Origin: HGM04593 sp045533955
GTDB lineage: Bacteria > Bacteroidota > Bacteroidia > Bacteroidales > Bacteroidaceae
Assembly: GCA_045533955.1 (NCBI GenBank)
Contig: JAZSIU010000032.1
Location: forward strand, 1 to 10,873
Reading direction: 5' to 3'
Length of the DNA: 10,873 nt
Both the position numbers and the translations under genes were made by a program. The notes beneath the pieces are model-generated. The model ran no database searches. It saw only the letters and a program-made list of their open reading frames with translations, and was not told the origin of the DNA. Positions 1-9,200 of this stretch are shown here, piece by piece (positions within the stretch are counted from its first letter, which is position 1; every line of letters begins with the position of its first letter).

Positions 1-2665
1 CAACGCATACAAGGAGAACGCCCCCGATTTCCTCTATTTCGTGGCACTATACAATATATTCCACGAGTTTTTGGAAGATATTTCCGAAGATGTACTGCCT
101 AACGAGGCAACAGGCTTCAAGGACAGCGTTATATGGAACAAGCTATACAATTTCCAGCGCGATGCCTCACTTGCCATAATCAACAAATTGGAGAAGTACA
201 ACGGCTGTATTCTTGCCGACAGCGTAGGTTTGGGAAAGACCTTCACCGCACTTTCGGTAGTGAAGTATTATGAGAGCCGTAACCGCAACGTGCTTGTACT
301 TTGCCCCAAGAAACTCTATGACAACTGGACTACATACCGCAGCAACTACATAAACAACCCATTGGCAAAAGACCGCTTGCGTTACGATGTCCTTTTCCAT
401 ACCGACCTATCGCGTGAACACGGTGTTTCCAACGGGTACGACCTTGACAAGATAAATTGGGGCAACTATGACCTTGTCGTTATCGACGAGAGCCACAATT
501 TCCGCAACGGTGGCAAGACCACGACAACAGATGACGGCGACCAACGAGAGAACCGTTACCTGCGTCTGCTCAACCGCGTTATACGCAACGGAGTAAAGAC
601 CAAAGTGCTTATGCTTTCGGCCACTCCCGTAAACAACCGCTTCAACGACCTTAAAAACCAACTGCAACTTGCATACGAGGGCGACAGCGCAAATATCGAC
701 TCCCTGCTGAACACATCGCGTAGCATTGACGATATATTCCGACAGGCACAGGCAGCGTATAACCGCTGGACACGAATACCGGCAGAAGAGCGCACCACTG
801 CAAAGCTGCTCCAAGAACTCGACTTCGATTTCTTTGAAGTCCTCGACTCCGTTACCATTGCACGCAGTCGTCGGCACATCGAGCAGTATTATGACACTAC
901 CGACATTGGCAAGTTCCCCAAGAGGTTAAAGCCAATCTCCCGCCGGCCACACCTTACCGACCTTGATTCTGCTATCACATACAACGAGATTTACACGCTT
1001 ATAAACAATCTCAATCTTGCCATATATACCCCTTCTGATTTCCTCTTGCCGAGTGCAAGGGATAAATATATATCCACCGACGACGAAGGACGCAACTTTG
1101 CCGGCAAAGGAATGTCAGGACGCGAAAAGGGTATTCGTCGCCTTATGGGAATAAATATGCTCAAACGCTTGGAGAGTTCCGTAAACTCTTTCCGTTTGAC
1201 ACTGTCGCGCATTGAGGCACTTATCAAAGGCGTGGTAGATAAGATAGAGTTTGCCGAGAGGACAGGCAACCGCGCAGGAACAGCCGTAGATGACTACGAC
1301 TTTACCGAGGGCTTGGAAATGGACGACAGAGAGAACGACATATTCATTGGCGGTAAGAAGTCGCAAATCCTTTTGGACGATTTAGACTTTGTAAAGTGGA
1401 AGCACTACCTTGCACAAGACCTCGAAACATTGCAGTTGCTCATAATGATGCTTAAAGATATCACTCCTGAACACGACTGCAAACTGCAACAGCTCATAGA
1501 GGACTTGCGAAACAAGTTCGCTAACCCGATAAACAGCAATAACAAAAAGGTAATAATCTTTACCGCCTTCTCCGATACTGCCGTCTATCTTTACGAAAAT
1601 CTTGCCGAGCGTATCAAACAGCGCACAGGGCTTAATGTTGCACTTATCACAGGCGATGTAGAGGCACGAAGCACCTTAAAACTCCGTCAGAAACTCGACT
1701 TTAATACCGTGCTTACACTCTTCTCGCCGCAGTCAAAGGACAAGGCAACACTGCTCCCCAATATAAGCGAGGAGATAGATGTGCTTATAGGCACAGACTG
1801 TATTTCCGAAGGACAGAACTTGCAGGATTGCGACTACCTCATAAACTACGATATTCATTGGAACCCGGTGCGTATTATCCAGCGTTTCGGGCGAATTGAC
1901 CGTATCGGCTCAAAGAACGATGTTATACAGCTCGTAAACTATTGGCCGGATATGACACTCGACGATTATATCAACCTCAAAGAGCGTGTAGAGGCACGAA
2001 TGAAAGTATCTGTTATGACCTCGACAGGCGATGACAACCTGCTTTCGGACGAAGAGAAAGGCGACCTCGAATATCGCCGTTCACAGCTCAAACGCTTGCA
2101 GGAAGAGGTTGTAGATTTGGAAGAGATGAACAGCGGTGTCAGCATAATGGATTTAGGCTTGAATGAATTCCGTCTCGACCTCTTGGAGTATATGCGTACC
2201 AACCGCGATGTAGAACACACCCCGTTTGGACTCCACGCCGTTGTGCCCTCGACAGAGAACACACCGCCCGGAGTAATCTATATACTCAAGAACCGTTCCG
2301 ACGGAGTGAACATCGACCACAAAAACCAACTACACCCATTCTACATGGTGTATATCTCGGACGACGGCGAGGTAATCATCAACCACCTTGCCCCGAAAGA
2401 TATGCTTGACCGTATGCGCCAGCTCTGCAAGCCACACAGCACACCGCATACAGAACTATGCCGTGAGTTCAACCGCATAACACGCGACGGCAGGAATATG
2501 AAGCACTATTCCACACTGCTTGGAGAGGCAATATCCTCAATTATCAACGTAAAGGAAGAGAGCGACATCGACAGCTTTTTGAGTGGTACACAAGGCACAC
2601 TCTTCACCGAAGAGATACAAGGCCTTGATGATTTTGAATTGATATGTTTTTTGGTGATAAAGTAA
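1..2665 (+). CDS. Snf2/DEAH-like superfamily 2 helicase, 5'-truncated by window edge
   Basis: The reading frame is open from base 2, so the gene begins upstream; the GTG at 41 lies inside a conserved-looking stretch (DFLYFVALYNIF) and is not taken as the start. Counting from that GTG as residue 1, it shows a Q-motif-like NFQRDA near 38, Walker A GLGKT at 63-67, DESH at 149-152, SATP at 193-196, and the helicase C lobe with GTD at 584-586 and the arginine-finger motif QRFGRIDR at 614-621. These are the ATP-binding, hydrolysis and DNA-translocation motifs of superfamily 2 Snf2-like ATPases. From memory, relatives of about 1,050-1,100 residues carry an N-terminal phospholipase D-like nuclease domain, which here would lie outside the window. 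The long region after motif VI is acidic and not assigned. It is the first visible gene of the operon. The inferred role is DNA translocation or remodelling in restriction; its exact function is unknown. The last roughly 15 codons become AT-rich like the next gene. Confidence 0.9.
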   Translation, partial: NAYKENAPDFLYFVALYNIFHEFLEDISEDVLPNEATGFKDSVIWNKLYNFQRDASLAIINKLEKYNGCILADSVGLGKTFTALSVVKYYESRNRNVLVLCPKKLYDNWTTYRSNYINNPLAKDRLRYDVLFHTDLSREHGVSNGYDLDKINWGNYDLVVIDESHNFRNGGKTTTTDDGDQRENRYLRLLNRVIRNGVKTKVLMLSATPVNNRFNDLKNQLQLAYEGDSANIDSLLNTSRSIDDIFRQAQAAYNRWTRIPAEERTTAKLLQELDFDFFEVLDSVTIARSRRHIEQYYDTTDIGKFPKRLKPISRRPHLTDLDSAITYNEIYTLINNLNLAIYTPSDFLLPSARDKYISTDDEGRNFAGKGMSGREKGIRRLMGINMLKRLESSVNSFRLTLSRIEALIKGVVDKIEFAERTGNRAGTAVDDYDFTEGLEMDDRENDIFIGGKKSQILLDDLDFVKWKHYLAQDLETLQLLIMMLKDITPEHDCKLQQLIEDLRNKFANPINSNNKKVIIFTAFSDTAVYLYENLAERIKQRTGLNVALITGDVEARSTLKLRQKLDFNTVLTLFSPQSKDKATLLPNISEEIDVLIGTDCISEGQNLQDCDYLINYDIHWNPVRIIQRFGRIDRIGSKNDVIQLVNYWPDMTLDDYINLKERVEARMKVSVMTSTGDDNLLSDEEKGDLEYRRSQLKRLQEEVVDLEEMNSGVSIMDLGLNEFRLDLLEYMRTNRDVEHTPFGLHAVVPSTENTPPGVIYILKNRSDGVNIDHKNQLHPFYMVYISDDGEVIINHLAPKDMLDRMRQLCKPHSTPHTELCREFNRITRDGRNMKHYSTLLGEAISSIINVKEESDIDSFLSGTQGTLFTEEIQGLDDFELICFLVIK

Positions 2666-2669
2666 GAGT

Positions 2670-3635
2670 ATGAGAGAGTTTTCAGATAAGGAAAAGAATC
2701 TTATTAAGAAGTTTCTGCAATTAAAGAATGATAATGATATTGTAGGATTGCAAGTTGCCAAATTTATTCGGGAGAGTTTGGACTGTTTTGCATTGAAATA
2801 TCAAACAAAAGATAAGCCTCAAATTGTATTCTATTCTAAATCAAAGGACGACGATATAAATAAAGTGAATCACAATTATATAACCATTTGTGATTTTATA
2901 TATTTCCTTCAGGAGTTAGAGCAATATGGGTTTATTAAGTTTCAAAGGAATGTTTCAACAATGTTGAATAATTCCAATGATAATTATGTATTGCTGTTTG
3001 ATAGGGATAAATACAAGTACAATGAAGAAGAAGATAATTTCACTCATTTAGAAGATGATGAGGTCAAAGAAATTGAATTCTTGGGTAAGAAATGGACATT
3101 ATCGCCTTTCAAAATTGCAAGCAATATAGATAAGGTGTATCTCGATTTTGTCAAGGATTTAATGATATACGGTAATGCAATTATATATCCTTTGCCACTA
3201 TTGGAAGATTTCGTTAATCACGACTTTAAGGATTTAGAGAGAATTATGTTAGAGGAAACGAGAAATTTTAATCGTGAAACAATTTCTAACACAAATACAA
3301 CATTAGAAGAGACCCGAACATATAACAAAAAGTCTTTATCAAAAACTGATGAAGCGTTAAAGCAAACAAGATATAGTATTGGAATATCTGCTTTTGCTGT
3401 AGTAATTTCTTGTATTGCAATAATTGCCCCCATATTATACGAGGCTTTCTGGAGCAATAGCCCTAATAGTGCGGATATGCGCGGGATAAAGACTGCTATT
3501 GAACAAAACAGAAACATTTCTATTGATGCAATAAATACCGACACCCTCAACGTAAATGTTACCAACACCTCGGAGAAACAGCCAATTAACTTGAACGTAA
3601 CAGTCAAGGAAAACCAACCGATAAAAATACAATAA
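2670..3635 (+). CDS. Single-pass membrane protein of unknown function, 321 aa
   Basis: I do not recognise a named family. The start ATG is 4 bases after the helicase stop, with only a weak purine stretch (agtaagag) before it. Residues 1-190 look like a soluble, charged, mixed alpha/beta domain with no signal peptide. Residues 194-234 are a helical linker containing an 18-residue repeat that begins LEETR, LEETR and LKQTR at 194, 212 and 230. One hydrophobic helix (about 236-258, IGISAFAVVISCIAIIAPIL) should cross the membrane, followed by a short tail rich in Thr, Asn and Val. The gene is strikingly AT-rich (14 of 60 GC in bases 2821-2880) until about 3530, where codon use returns to that of the operon for the last 30 or so residues. 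A soluble domain, a stalk, one membrane helix and a short tail suggest a membrane-tethered sensor or effector accessory to the restriction genes; this is inference. Confidence 0.85.
   Translation: MREFSDKEKNLIKKFLQLKNDNDIVGLQVAKFIRESLDCFALKYQTKDKPQIVFYSKSKDDDINKVNHNYITICDFIYFLQELEQYGFIKFQRNVSTMLNNSNDNYVLLFDRDKYKYNEEEDNFTHLEDDEVKEIEFLGKKWTLSPFKIASNIDKVYLDFVKDLMIYGNAIIYPLPLLEDFVNHDFKDLERIMLEETRNFNRETISNTNTTLEETRTYNKKSLSKTDEALKQTRYSIGISAFAVVISCIAIIAPILYEAFWSNSPNSADMRGIKTAIEQNRNISIDAINTDTLNVNVTNTSEKQPINLNVTVKENQPIKIQ
3249..3371 (+). repeat. Imperfect 54-base (18-residue) tandem repeat in the membrane protein linker
   Basis: Two full copies (3249-3302 and 3303-3356) and the beginning of a third (3357-3371) encode units starting LEETR, LEETR and LKQTR. 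The pattern is clearer in protein (L-E/K-E/Q-T-R, then N at the eighth position in the first two copies) than in DNA. The repeat ends directly at the transmembrane helix and probably forms a helical stalk. Confidence 0.6.
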
Positions 3636-3638
3636 CCA

Positions 3639-4250
3639 ATGTACGGCCTACCGCAACGAACCGAAATAAACAAGCCACTTCATAAGACCAAAGTCTTTGA
3701 GAAGTTCGACTTGACAGCGTCGCAACGAGATAGTTTCGATGCCGACATAAGCCGTATGTTTATCACCCACGTTGTTGCCGAAAGCACCATACCCACAATA
3801 AAGGCCGGGAAAGAAATTGCCGACTTCTATGTGATAGAGGTTTCGTTGAAGCGTCGCGAATATGCCCCGAAGAACATTGAACTGTTGGCAAAGTTCATAC
3901 CTCGAAAAATCTTATTTGTACTGCACTTTGAAGAAAAGGCACAATTCGCAATCCACCATACCAAACTAATATGCAGTGAGTGGCAACATCGCGATACGCT
4001 CAATGTTCCACTCGCAGGCCTCGACCTCGATACCGTTTGGGAGAACATCGTTGCCACCATTGGCTCAATCACCGTGCAAGAGGGCAACACTCTTACAGAG
4101 CAGATTAAGAGCGATGAACAAAAAACGAAACTTCAAAAGCAGATACAACTCTTACAGCAGAAGCTGAACAAAGAGAAGCAATACAACAAACAGATAGAAA
4201 TAAACGCCGAGATAAAGCGACTGAAGAAACAACTTAACGACATTAAATAG
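3639..4250 (+). CDS. DUF4391 domain protein with C-terminal coiled coil
   Basis: This 203-residue protein matches what I recall of DUF4391: an N-terminal LPQRTEINKPLHKTKVFEKF segment, a central alpha/beta core with the pattern ADFYVIEVSLK (about 61-71), then FIPRKILFVLHFE (about 86-98) and ICSEWQ (about 110-115). The strands alternate hydrophobic residues and resemble a nuclease-like or Mod-associated fold, but I see no certain catalytic motif. Residues about 155-203 are a strong coiled coil rich in Lys, Gln and Glu with Leu/Ile spacing, suited to oligomerisation or docking onto another subunit. From memory, DUF4391 genes commonly sit between a helicase gene and type III mod and res genes, as here. 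The family is functionally uncharacterised, and a role as an assembly or regulatory subunit is inference. The start lies 3 bases after the previous stop. GC content and codon use match the helicase, mod flanks and res, unlike the gene just upstream. Confidence 0.87.
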   Translation: MYGLPQRTEINKPLHKTKVFEKFDLTASQRDSFDADISRMFITHVVAESTIPTIKAGKEIADFYVIEVSLKRREYAPKNIELLAKFIPRKILFVLHFEEKAQFAIHHTKLICSEWQHRDTLNVPLAGLDLDTVWENIVATIGSITVQEGNTLTEQIKSDEQKTKLQKQIQLLQQKLNKEKQYNKQIEINAEIKRLKKQLNDIK

Positions 4251-4259
4251 AACAAAGAT

Positions 4260-6209
4260 ATGGAACTCGAAAGAATGACACTCACATCAGCGTCAGGCAG
4301 TAAACTCAACCTCGATGCACTGTATCAAATAATGCCCTCTTGCTTCACAGAAGTGCGCGACGACAAGACAGGTAAAATCTCGCACAAAATCAATTTTACC
4401 ACACTGCGTGAACTCTTGGGCGATAACGCCTATGAGGGTGCAGATGAAGAATACGGCTTTTCTTGGGTAGGCAAGAATGCCGCACGCCGTGAGGCAGCAA
4501 GTTCCATTAACAAGACACTGCGCCCCTGCCCCGAAGAGAGTGTAGATTGGGATTCTACCGAAAACCTCTACATCGAGGGCGATAATCTCGAAGTGCTGAA
4601 GCTCCTGCAAAAATCATACTTGGGTAAAATCAAGATGATTTATATCGACCCACCATATAACACAGGCAATGATTTTGTCTATCGTGATGACTTTGCTATG
4701 TCTGCTGATGATTATGACTTACAAGCTGGTAATGTGGACGAGTTGGGAAATCGTTTCAGAAAGAACGCGGACGGTAATGCTCGTTTCCACTCCGATTGGT
4801 GTTCTATGATTTATGAACGATTGCTTGTTGCAAGAGCATTGTTGTCAGATGATGGTGTTATCTTTATCTCGATTGATGATAATGAGGTGAGAAATTTGCG
4901 TAATATATGCGACGAGGTGTTTGGAGAGGAGAATCAAGTGGCAGAAATACCTTGGCAATCTCGTGCATCCATACAAAACGACACAGACTTTAGTATAAAT
5001 CACGAATATATATGTGTATATGCCAAAAGAAGGAGATTGGAAAATCGTCGTTTGAAAGAGTCTAATATGACAGAGTGGTATAAGAAAGATAGTTTTGTAT
5101 GCCGTCCTTTGCCATTGGATAAGTCGAAGTTTGATAATCCAGATAATGATCCAAGAGGGTTATGGAAGGCTGACCCGTTTGATGCTCCAAATATTCGTCC
5201 TAACTTAACATATGTTATTACAAATCCACTTACTGGGGAACAATTTCTACCTCCTCACGGAAGACATTGGAGAACGGAGAGTGCTCAGTTCCAAAAAGCA
5301 TTGAATGATAATAGAATTGTGTTTGGTAAAGATGGTAAGGGACGACCACAATTAAAAGTTTTTTATGAGGAGAAAAAAGAATTTGGCTCTATTGATAACT
5401 CTTGGTTTTCGGCAGATAGAATAGGAACAACCACAAATGGAACAAAAGAGGTTATGTCTTTGTTTGATGGATATAAATATTTTGATATGCCGAAGCCAAT
5501 ATCTATGCTTAGAAAAATCATAGAATTGGCCAATGTTAAATCCGATGATATTATCCTCGACTTCTTCTCCGGCTCTGCTACTACCGCCCACGCTGTAATG
5601 CAGTTAAATGCAGAGGACGGCGGTAATCGCAAATTCATTATGGTGCAGTTGCCCGAAGTTACAGACGAAAAGAGCGAGGCACGCAAGGCCGGTTACAATA
5701 CTATATGCGAAATAGGCAAAGAGCGTATTCGTCGTGCAGGAAAGAAAATCAAAGAAGAAGCAGGAGAAAAAGCGGCGAACCTCGATACAGGTTTCCGCGT
5801 ATTCAAATGCGAGGACAGCTTTATGAATGATGTCTATTTTGCACCTTCAGAACTTAAACAGGAAGATTTATTCTCGCAGATTAAAAACATAAAGGACGGC
5901 ACAAGCGACCTCTCTCTGCTCTTCGGCTGTATGCTTGATTGGGGCGTTCAGTTGTCGTTGCCATTGAGTCATTTTACCGTTGCCGGAAAAACAATACACA
6001 ATGTGAACGACGGCGACCTTGTCGCTTGCTTTGCCGAAGATATTAACGAAGATGTTATATCTGCCATTGCAGAACTCTCACCGCTTCGTGTCGTGTTCCG
6101 CGACAGTTGTTTCAGCGAGTCGGCATTAAAGATGAACTTGTTTGAACTCTTCAAACAGAAATGTGGCTGGAGCGAGGAACAGGTAAGGGATAAGGTTCGT
6201 GTAATTTAA
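4260..6209 (+). CDS. mod: Type III restriction-modification DNA methyltransferase (Mod), probably N6-adenine
   Basis: The 649-residue product fits the usual length of type III Mod subunits. The catalytic motif IV DPPY lies at residues 130-133 (codons from 4647) and the S-adenosylmethionine-binding motif I DFFSGSATT at 434-442, with motif X-like KPISML just before it at 412-417. The order IV-TRD-X-I is that of beta-class amino-methyltransferases, which in type III systems methylate adenine on one strand of an asymmetric site. The region between, about 150-410, is the target recognition domain; the C-terminal part (about 510-649) probably contacts Res. Mod would modify host DNA and also give the Mod-Res complex its sequence specificity. 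The ATG at 4260 is 9 bases after the DUF4391 stop and Res follows after 14 bases. Its central part is much more AT-rich than its ends, a sign of recognition-domain exchange. I see no simple repeat tract that would cause phase variation. The recognition sequence cannot be read from the protein. Confidence 0.95.
   Translation: MELERMTLTSASGSKLNLDALYQIMPSCFTEVRDDKTGKISHKINFTTLRELLGDNAYEGADEEYGFSWVGKNAARREAASSINKTLRPCPEESVDWDSTENLYIEGDNLEVLKLLQKSYLGKIKMIYIDPPYNTGNDFVYRDDFAMSADDYDLQAGNVDELGNRFRKNADGNARFHSDWCSMIYERLLVARALLSDDGVIFISIDDNEVRNLRNICDEVFGEENQVAEIPWQSRASIQNDTDFSINHEYICVYAKRRRLENRRLKESNMTEWYKKDSFVCRPLPLDKSKFDNPDNDPRGLWKADPFDAPNIRPNLTYVITNPLTGEQFLPPHGRHWRTESAQFQKALNDNRIVFGKDGKGRPQLKVFYEEKKEFGSIDNSWFSADRIGTTTNGTKEVMSLFDGYKYFDMPKPISMLRKIIELANVKSDDIILDFFSGSATTAHAVMQLNAEDGGNRKFIMVQLPEVTDEKSEARKAGYNTICEIGKERIRRAGKKIKEEAGEKAANLDTGFRVFKCEDSFMNDVYFAPSELKQEDLFSQIKNIKDGTSDLSLLFGCMLDWGVQLSLPLSHFTVAGKTIHNVNDGDLVACFAEDINEDVISAIAELSPLRVVFRDSCFSESALKMNLFELFKQKCGWSEEQVRDKVRVI
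4680..5550 (+). other. AT-rich target-recognition segment of mod (mosaic block)
   Basis: Sampled 60-base blocks have 32 of 60 GC before the segment (4501-4560) and after it (5641-5700), but 18 of 60 (5341-5400) and 17 of 60 (5461-5520) inside. Codons shift from C/G-ending to A/T-ending near 4680, shortly after DPPY, and back near 5550, at motif I. The block therefore coincides with the target recognition domain. Edges are approximate, to within a few tens of bases. Confidence 0.65.
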
Positions 6210-6223
6210 TATTCGTTGATACT

Positions 6224-9200
6224 ATGAAGCTAAAATTCAAACAACAGGCTTTTCAGCGCGACGCTGCTCGTGCTGTTACCGATGTCTTTATAGGTCAGCG
6301 ATATTCGGACGGCTTTTCATACCGCTTTGATAAGGGCAAGCAGAAAGGCCCTAAACAGCAGGAAGCGTTTGACGCTTTGGGTATCTGCAATGAGCCTATT
6401 ATGCCCGATGAAAATTCATTGGTGCAGAATATTCGCGAAATACAGATGTCGCAGGAGTTGGAGCCAATCACACACCTTGTAGGTGAGGGATTGAATCTCA
6501 CTATCGAAATGGAGACAGGCACAGGCAAAACCTACACCTACATTAAGACAATGTATGAACTTAACAAGCTCTATGGCTGGAGTAAGTTTATAATTGTCGT
6601 ACCGAGCATTGCCATTCGCGAGGGTGTGGTAAAGAGCCTCGAAATTATGCAGGATCACTTCGCACAGGAGTACTCCGGCAAGCGTCTGCAACATTTCGTT
6701 TATGACAGCAAAAATCTTTCGCAGATTGACGCTTATGCGCTCGACACCAATATGTACGTTATGGTTATCAATACGCAGGCGTTCAATGCTCGTGGTGCAG
6801 ATGCTCGTCGCTTTACATCGAAATTGGAAGATTTCGGTTTCAGAAGGCCTATTGATGTCATCGCTGCCACTAATCCAATTCTTATCATCGACGAGCCACA
6901 GAGCGTACTCGGCGCAGATAAGAAGAACGCTACCCGTGAGCGATTAAAGGACTTTAATCCACTCTTCACACTGCTGTATAGTGCCACACACCGCAAGGAA
7001 GATTTATACAATCATATCTACCGCCTTGACGCGATAGACGCTTTTAACAAAAAGCTCGTTAAAAAAATAGAGGTGCTGGGTATCACTCAACAAGGTTCTA
7101 CCGCAACAAACGGTTACGTTTACCTTGAAAGTATTATACCCGGCAAGAACGGTGCAGCTCCGCAGGCACGCATAGGGTTTGATGTCAAGACACAAACATC
7201 TACAAAGCCAATCACAAAATTGGTCGGCGAGGGCTTCGACCTCTACCCGAACAGTGGCGAACTTGCCGAATACGACAACAATTTCATTATTGACCGTATC
7301 GACGGCGTTAATGGCTTTGTTCGTTTCCTCAATGGCACATTGTTATATGAGGGCGATGTTATCGGTGCAGTGAATGAAGATTTGATACGCCGTATTCAGA
7401 TAAGGGAAACAATACGCACCCACTTAGAGCGTGAGCGTGCCTTGTTCGCAAAAGGGATAAAGGTGCTTTCTCTCTTCTTCATCGACCAAGTGGAGAACTA
7501 CCGCATTTACGAGGCAGGTGGTGGCACAAGCAATGGCAAGTTTGCCGAAATATTTGAAGAAGAGTATATTCGCGTACTCTCCGAAATGCAGCCCACATTC
7601 GGCGACGAAAAATATCTCCAATACCTTGCTGGCATTAGCGTGTCGGCAACACATCAGGGCTATTTTTCAAGAGACAAGAAAGGCCACTTTGTTGATTCAA
7701 AGGTTGAGAAAGGCACATCGGACAGTGCCGATGTCGATGCCTACACACTTATTATGAAAGATAAAGAAAGCCTGCTTTCAATGAATCCAAGAGTGAAAGG
7801 CTCGGCTGTACGCTTTATCTTCTCGCACTCTGCCCTTAAAGAGGGTTGGGATAATCCGAATGTGTTTCAGATATGTACGCTTAAATCCTCGAATAGCGAA
7901 ATCAAGAAGCGTCAAGAGGTTGGCCGAGGTATGCGCCTTTGTGTAAATCAAAATGGAGAGCGTCAGGACGAAGATGTTTTAGGCAGTGCCGTGTTTGACA
8001 CAAACGTACTCACCGTTATTGCAAGCGAAAGTTACGACGACTTTGCAAAAGGTCTGCAAGATGAACTTGCACGTTCTGTTTCCACACGCCCCATTGTTGT
8101 TACAGCAACACTCTTTACCGGCAAGACACTTGTTTTCGCCAATGGAGAGAAGCGCACCCTTTCCACTTCGCAGGCAGTTGAGATACACGAAGAACTTGTA
8201 TCTAATGGCTATGTAAAGAAAGGCAAGCTCACACAGAAATACTTTGATGACAAACAGCAGGGCAAGCTCGACTTTGGAGATTATAACGATGCAAAAGATA
8301 GTATAGGCGTTATTCTCGACAAAGTATTCAATCCCGACTTGCTCAAACCTGAAAATTCAAGAAACGCCCGTGAAGCGCACTTCGACGAGGCCAAATTCAA
8401 AAAGCAGGAGTTTCAAGAATTGTGGCGTCGTATCAACACACGCACCTATTACACTGTTGATTTTGACACAGCCGAACTTGTTGCAGGTTCAATAAAGGAG
8501 ATTGACGAGAATTTGAATGTTACCGAGATACGCATTGTAATAGGTACAGGCTCGTTGGAGAATATACGCGACAAGGAAGAGTTGGAAGCAGGTACGGCTA
8601 TGACAGCAGGCAAAGTGCGTACTATCCACGTTACCGAGTCCGTAGGCGACAATGTCAAGTATGACCTTGTTGGCCGCCTTGTTGAAAGCACCGGGCTTAC
8701 TCGCCGTGCTATTGTGGAGATACTGACAGGCATTAAGCCTGCCACATTCCACCAATTCAGGCTCAACCCCGAAGAGTTCATCATAAAGGTAGGCAATATC
8801 ATTAACGAGGTTAAAGCCCTTGCCGTTATCAAGCATATTGAATACCATAAGCTCGAAGAAAGGTTTGACAGCGATATATTCACCGAAAATACTCTTCGTG
8901 GCAAATTGGGAGTCAATGCCATTGAGTCCAAAAAGTCGTTGTATGACCTTGTTGTCGTTGATAGTTGGAATACAGAACGCCCCTTTGCTGAAGAACTCGA
9001 AAAGCGCGATGATATTGTCGAGGTTTACACCAAGCTCCCTCGCGGTTTCTATATCAATACTCCTATGGGGCATTACAACCCCGATTGGGCTATAGTGTTC
9101 AAAGAGGGAGCAGTTAAGCACATCTATTTTGTAGCAGAAACGAAAGGTGCCTCAAAATACCTCGTAAAAAGCAGTAACATTAGCGGTATCGAGGGAGCAA

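Noticed and set aside
41..43. GTG as the true start of the helicase
   Set aside because: The frame is open through the left edge and the residues before the GTG (NAYKENAPDFLYF) fit the family sequence, so the gene is truncated rather than starting here.
1..6209. DISARM system (Snf2 helicase plus adenine methyltransferase)
   Set aside because: The helicase and methyltransferase would fit drmD and drmMI in outline, but no drmA, drmB or drmC is visible, and the methyltransferase is followed by a clear type III Res with DEPQ and PD-EXK motifs.
4260..6209. Phase-variable mod through simple sequence repeats
   Set aside because: I found no homopolymer or short tandem tract long enough in or just before the gene.
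8489..9121. Long minus-strand open frame of 210 codons opposite res
   Set aside because: It lies wholly opposite the conserved nuclease half of res, has an atypical Cys-rich composition and no recognisable domain; it is a shadow frame. The same applies to the minus-strand frame at 407-877 opposite the helicase.
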